Positions 6,763 through 9,047 of a DNA stretch of 9,047 bases are shown piece by piece. Made by a program: the position numbers and the translations under genes. The stretch comes from Burkholderiaceae bacterium (GTDB lineage Bacteria > Pseudomonadota > Gammaproteobacteria > Burkholderiales > Burkholderiaceae): NCBI GenBank assembly GCA_947470165.1, contig CANISN010000052.1, positions 1 to 9,047 on the forward strand, given 5' to 3'. Within the stretch, counting starts at the first letter, position 1; every line of letters starts with the position of its first letter. Under the pieces are notes generated by a model. It worked only from the letters and a program-made list of their open reading frames with translations. It was not told the origin of the DNA and ran no database searches.

Positions 6763-7721
6763 GATTTTGAATCCTGATTCAGATTTAGCTTGCTCAAGAT
6801 CGTTCCCCAGATCCCTTGCGGGAAGAACAACACAAAGAACATAAAGACTAGCCCAATGACGGCCATCCAATGCTTAGTAAAAGTAGTCACCACATCTTCC
6901 AAGTACAGCATGACAGCGGCACCAACGAACGGGCCAAAGAAAGTGCCCATGCCACCCAAAATACTCATCATGACTGCCTGTCCTGATTGCAGGTAGTGCA
7001 AGGAGTCGATTGGCACAATCGATAGGTGCAGGGCACGTAATGAGCCTGCTAACCCGCAGATCGCTGCCGATAATATAAACACTAGGAGCTTTGTGCGGGT
7101 CACATCGAACCCGCAGGCAGCAGCACGCTTTTCATTTTCACGAATTGCTTCCATTACCGCACCTAGTGGTGAGTTCAGAATGCGCGAGATTAGCCACATT
7201 GCAATAACAATAAAGAAGAGAATGATGTAGTACTTGATCATTGGATTTAAAAAATCTACCGGCATACCTAAGATGTTGAAGGTGTCGACACGGACGCCTC
7301 TCAAGCCATTCTCTCCACCTGTCAAGCTCTCAGCCTTATAAAAACCGTAGAACACAATTTGACCTAGGGCGAGGGTAACCATTGAGAAGTAGATGCCTCT
7401 CGTGCGGATAGCCAAGAAACCCATGAGTAGTCCGCCGATGGCTGCACCAATCACTCCTATTAAAATTGCGGCACCCCAGGGCATGGAGTAATGGACGATG
7501 CTGATTCCGGTCAGATAGCTACCGATCCCTAAAAAGGCTGCATGACCAAAAGATAGAAGTCCCATATAGCCAAATAAGAGATTGAATCCCATCGCGAACA
7601 AGCCAAAGATTAAGATATTGATAGCAAGTGCTTCATACGGCATGATGAAAGGAAAGATCATCAAGAAAAGAGTGCTTGCCAGCACGCGATGACGTGCAAT
7701 GAGCTGGAAAAATGATTTCAT
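6759..7721 (-). CDS. livM: branched-chain amino acid-type ABC transporter permease LivM
   Basis: The protein has 320 residues and is an inner-membrane permease with roughly eight or nine hydrophobic segments, the first at 13-30. LivM hallmarks are GYMGLLSFGHAAFLGIGSY (51-69), RTRGIYFSMVTLALGQ (106-121), TGGENGLRGV (134-143), and the cytoplasmic coupling loop around GAVMEAIRENEKRAAACGFD (187-206). SILGGMGTFFGP (253-264) and FFPQGIWG (299-306) follow near the C-terminus. It pairs with LivH to form the translocation path. The start is 14 nt after the livH stop and has no Shine-Dalgarno sequence; a GC-rich hairpin stands in its place, so translation may depend on ribosomes coming from livH. The stop overlaps the livG start by four bases. 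The ligand cannot be read from the permease. Confidence 0.93.
   Translation of the reverse strand: MKSFFQLIARHRVLASTLFLMIFPFIMPYEALAINILIFGLFAMGFNLLFGYMGLLSFGHAAFLGIGSYLTGISIVHYSMPWGAAILIGVIGAAIGGLLMGFLAIRTRGIYFSMVTLALGQIVFYGFYKAESLTGGENGLRGVRVDTFNILGMPVDFLNPMIKYYIILFFIVIAMWLISRILNSPLGAVMEAIRENEKRAAACGFDVTRTKLLVFILSAAICGLAGSLRALHLSIVPIDSLHYLQSGQAVMMSILGGMGTFFGPFVGAAVMLYLEDVVTTFTKHWMAVIGLVFMFFVLFFPQGIWGTILSKLNLNQDSKS
6772..6775 (-). promoter_or_regulatory. ribosome binding site that fixes the livG start
   Basis: AGGA on the minus strand, inside the 3' end of livM, lies 9 nt before the ATG at 6762. It supports that start over the upstream TTG at 6870. Confidence 0.55.
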
Positions 7722-7729
7722 ATGTATCA

Positions 7730-7751
7730 GGGGGATTAACCCATGGCCCCC
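7730..7751 (-). promoter_or_regulatory. GGGGG/CCCCC hairpin spanning the livH stop and livM leader
   Basis: On the minus strand GGGGG (7747-7751) pairs with CCCCC (7730-7734) across a 12-base loop that contains CCATGG and the livH stop codon. A competing small stem GGG-TTAAT-CCC uses part of the same bases. The 3' arm ends 8 nt before the livM ATG, where a Shine-Dalgarno sequence would normally be. No U run follows, so it is not an intrinsic terminator. Its position suggests translational coupling or control, which is inference. Confidence 0.4.
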
Positions 7752-8620
7752 GCTTTACCAAACAAACCTTGTGGGCGAATTAAGAGGACTACCGCCATCA
7801 AAACAAAAATAGATAGTTCCGCAAGGTCTGGGAAGAAGAGGGAGGTCATGCTATAGACCACTCCAACCAATAGGCCTGCAACAACAGCTCCGACAGGGGA
7901 GCCCATACCACCAACCACGGTTACCACAAAGGATTCTGCCAAGATGGGAATACCCATCTCTGGATTGACGGAGCGAGTAGGTGAGGCCAGTATTCCGGAG
8001 AGGCCGGCAATCGCACAACCAAGACCAAATACCATGAGCCATACCTTAGCAATATCTACACCAAGCACCTTAACGATCTCTTGGTCAGCAGCACCGGCTT
8101 TAATAATCAGACCATATTTTGTTTTTTGAATGAAGAACCAGACTGCAAAAATAATCATGGCTGTAGCAGCAATTAAAAAGAGGCGATATTTTGGAAAGAA
8201 ACCAACCCCAACATCCATAGTGCCTTTAAGTCCGTCTGGAGTAACGGAAGGTAAGCCTTCAATGCCAAAGGTAACGCGCATCGCTTCAATTAATACATAA
8301 GACAATCCAAAAGTAAGGAGTAGGGGGTAGTCAATGCCTCGGCCATATAAAGGGCGAACCAAGAAGCGCTCAGTGAGTAATCCAAGTACTCCGGTGGCGA
8401 TTGGGGTAAGAATCAGGCTAAACCAAAAGTTGCCTGTAATGCCTAAGAAGTAAACGCCCATAAATGCGCCCACCATAAAGAAGGCGCCATGTGCAAAATT
8501 CACTACATTGAGCATGCCAAAAACAAGGCATAAACCCAAGGCTAGAAGCGCATAGATACTGCCTAGAGCAATCCCTGTCAGTAACTGCATGCATAAAAGT
8601 TCAAATGTAAGACCGGTCAT
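7736..8620 (-). CDS. livH: branched-chain amino acid-type ABC transporter permease LivH
   Basis: The protein has 294 residues and about eight membrane segments. LivH hallmarks are LLTGIALGSIYALLALGL (13-30), NFAHGAFFMVGA (41-52), RPLYGRGIDYPLLLTFGLSY (89-108), the coupling loop AGAADQEIVKVLGVD (175-189), VVGGMGSPVGAVVAGLLVG (235-253) and IRPQGLFG (281-288). It forms the inner-membrane channel with LivM. I kept the ATG at 8620 because the distance to the ALGS motif matches E. coli LivH as I recall it; the later ATG at 8590 would clip the first membrane segment. Near the start only a weak TGAG is seen, and GGGGAG lies 17 nt away and is part of a hairpin. The 88-nt gap from livK carries two stem-loops that may reduce livH-onward expression compared with livK. 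Confidence 0.93.
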   Translation of the reverse strand: MTGLTFELLCMQLLTGIALGSIYALLALGLCLVFGMLNVVNFAHGAFFMVGAFMGVYFLGITGNFWFSLILTPIATGVLGLLTERFLVRPLYGRGIDYPLLLTFGLSYVLIEAMRVTFGIEGLPSVTPDGLKGTMDVGVGFFPKYRLFLIAATAMIIFAVWFFIQKTKYGLIIKAGAADQEIVKVLGVDIAKVWLMVFGLGCAIAGLSGILASPTRSVNPEMGIPILAESFVVTVVGGMGSPVGAVVAGLLVGVVYSMTSLFFPDLAELSIFVLMAVVLLIRPQGLFGKAGAMG

Positions 8621-8632
8621 ATATGTACTCAG

Positions 8633-8666
8633 AAAAACTCCCCTTCAACCATAGGTATCGGGGGAG
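8633..8666 (-). terminator. terminator-like attenuator between livK and livH
   Basis: Read on the minus strand, CTCCCC (8661-8666) pairs with GGGGAG (8638-8643) and is followed directly by TTTTT (8633-8637). The 17-base loop contains a small ACC/GGT stem. The stem is short but all G-C except one pair, and the U run is adjacent, so partial intrinsic termination is plausible. It ends 12 nt before the livH ATG, so it would also affect ribosome access there. Confidence 0.45.
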
Positions 8667-8671
8667 GGGCT

Positions 8672-8697
8672 CAGGGCAAATCAGAGAATCTGCCCTG
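8672..8697 (-). other. stem-loop just after the livK stop, possible mRNA-stabilising element
   Basis: CAGGGCA pairs perfectly with TGCCCTG, and the stem extends inward to 11 pairs with two G-U wobbles on the minus-strand RNA, closing on a CTCT loop. The G-U pairs become mismatches on the plus strand, so the fold belongs to the liv transcript. It begins 11 nt after the livK stop and has no U run. Such 3' stems often protect a highly expressed upstream cistron, here the binding protein gene, from exonucleases. Confidence 0.5.
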
Positions 8698-8708
8698 TAA
8701 TTTCGGAT

Positions 8709-9047
8709 TTAAGCCTTGTGGCCTAGCTCCGCACAACTACGCATATTTTTCTCAGTAGTTGGTTCAATGGTCAGAATTTTAAAGACGTCATACTTATCTT
8801 TCATATCCTTTGATTTAGATTCAACAATGATGACCGTCTGCACTGCCTGATGGTCACATTTGCGGTAGTACTCGGGACCTTTATAAAAGTCGTACTTCAG
8901 GTTCTCAAGTGCGTTGACCACCTTCATTGTGTCGGTAGATTTAGCGTTCTTAACAGCGGTAAGAACAGTTTTTACTCCGGCGTAGCCTAGCGCACCATAG
9001 TCCGATGGTACAGAGCCGTTGTACATTTTACGGAATGCATCGTTAAA
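8709..9047 (-). CDS. LivK-like periplasmic substrate-binding protein of an ABC importer, C-terminal part only
   Basis: The last 112 residues are visible. The frame stays open to the window edge, reading FNDAFRK before the first in-window Met at 9026, so the start and signal peptide lie outside. The fragment matches the C-terminal lobe of type I (Peripla_BP_6) binding proteins: PSDYGALGYAGVKTVLTAV, then ALENLKYDFYKGPEYYRKCD, then HQAVQTVIIVESK. Two cysteines, in RKCDHQ and in RSCAELGH near the end, could form a disulfide in the periplasm. Known role: it captures branched-chain amino acids, amides or other small molecules and delivers them to LivHM. The specificity-determining N-terminal half is missing, so the ligand is not assigned. 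It is the first liv gene in this stretch, and any promoter is beyond the window. Confidence 0.88.
   Translation of the reverse strand, partial: FNDAFRKMYNGSVPSDYGALGYAGVKTVLTAVKNAKSTDTMKVVNALENLKYDFYKGPEYYRKCDHQAVQTVIIVESKSKDMKDKYDVFKILTIEPTTEKNMRSCAELGHKA

Noticed and set aside
6763..6870. A 36-residue N-terminal extension of LivG from a TTG at 6870
   Set aside because: It would run deep into livM, has no family similarity, and the ATG at 6762 has an AGGA site and the usual ATGA overlap.
5289..9047. Urea (Urt) transporter instead of a liv-type system
   Set aside because: The permease and ATPase sizes and motifs fit general LivHMGF and no urease genes are visible; without the full binding protein I keep the general call.

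Overview
The window looks like chromosomal DNA of a betaproteobacterium of the Burkholderiaceae type, possibly Polynucleobacter or a close relative. The grounds are moderate base composition, tightly packed genes with short or overlapping junctions, and the family look of the proteins. This is inference from the sequence alone. I see no tRNA, rRNA, insertion sequence, phage gene, CRISPR array or long repeat, and no frameshift or broken gene. The genes at both edges are cut by the window.

Left part (1-2216, plus strand): the 3' part of a YbhP-like endonuclease/exonuclease/phosphatase (EEP) gene overlaps by one base (TAATG) a membrane-anchored cardiolipin synthase gene. As I recall it, Escherichia coli has the same order in ybhP-clsB, so this is probably an old membrane phospholipid unit.

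Middle part (2213-4578, minus strand): an acyl-CoA dehydrogenase gene is followed after 11 nt by a family III (CaiB/BaiF) CoA-transferase gene. Together they suggest activation of a carboxylic acid by CoA transfer and alpha,beta-oxidation (or reduction) of an acyl-CoA. The substrate cannot be read from sequence. The dehydrogenase lacks the usual C-terminal catalytic Glu and has a Glu at the position used by isovaleryl-CoA and long-chain dehydrogenases. The CoA-transferase gene and the cardiolipin synthase gene converge and share four bases at their stop codons.

A 187-bp divergent spacer (4579-4765) separates the dehydrogenase from a plus-strand gene for a small YqaA/DedA-type membrane protein (4766-5269).

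Right part (5289-9047, minus strand): a branched-chain amino acid/amide-type ABC importer operon in the order livK (3' part only), livH, livM, livG, livF. The 88-nt livK-livH spacer holds two stem-loops, one followed by five U residues, a layout expected when the binding protein is made in excess over the membrane components. A GGGGG/CCCCC hairpin covers the livH stop just ahead of livM, which has no visible Shine-Dalgarno sequence. livM and livG overlap as ATGA.

Overall this is ordinary housekeeping and metabolic DNA. I found no convincing new system. The items most worth checking are the moved catalytic base in the dehydrogenase, the RNA structures in the liv operon, and a long hairpin inside the 3' end of the cardiolipin synthase gene.
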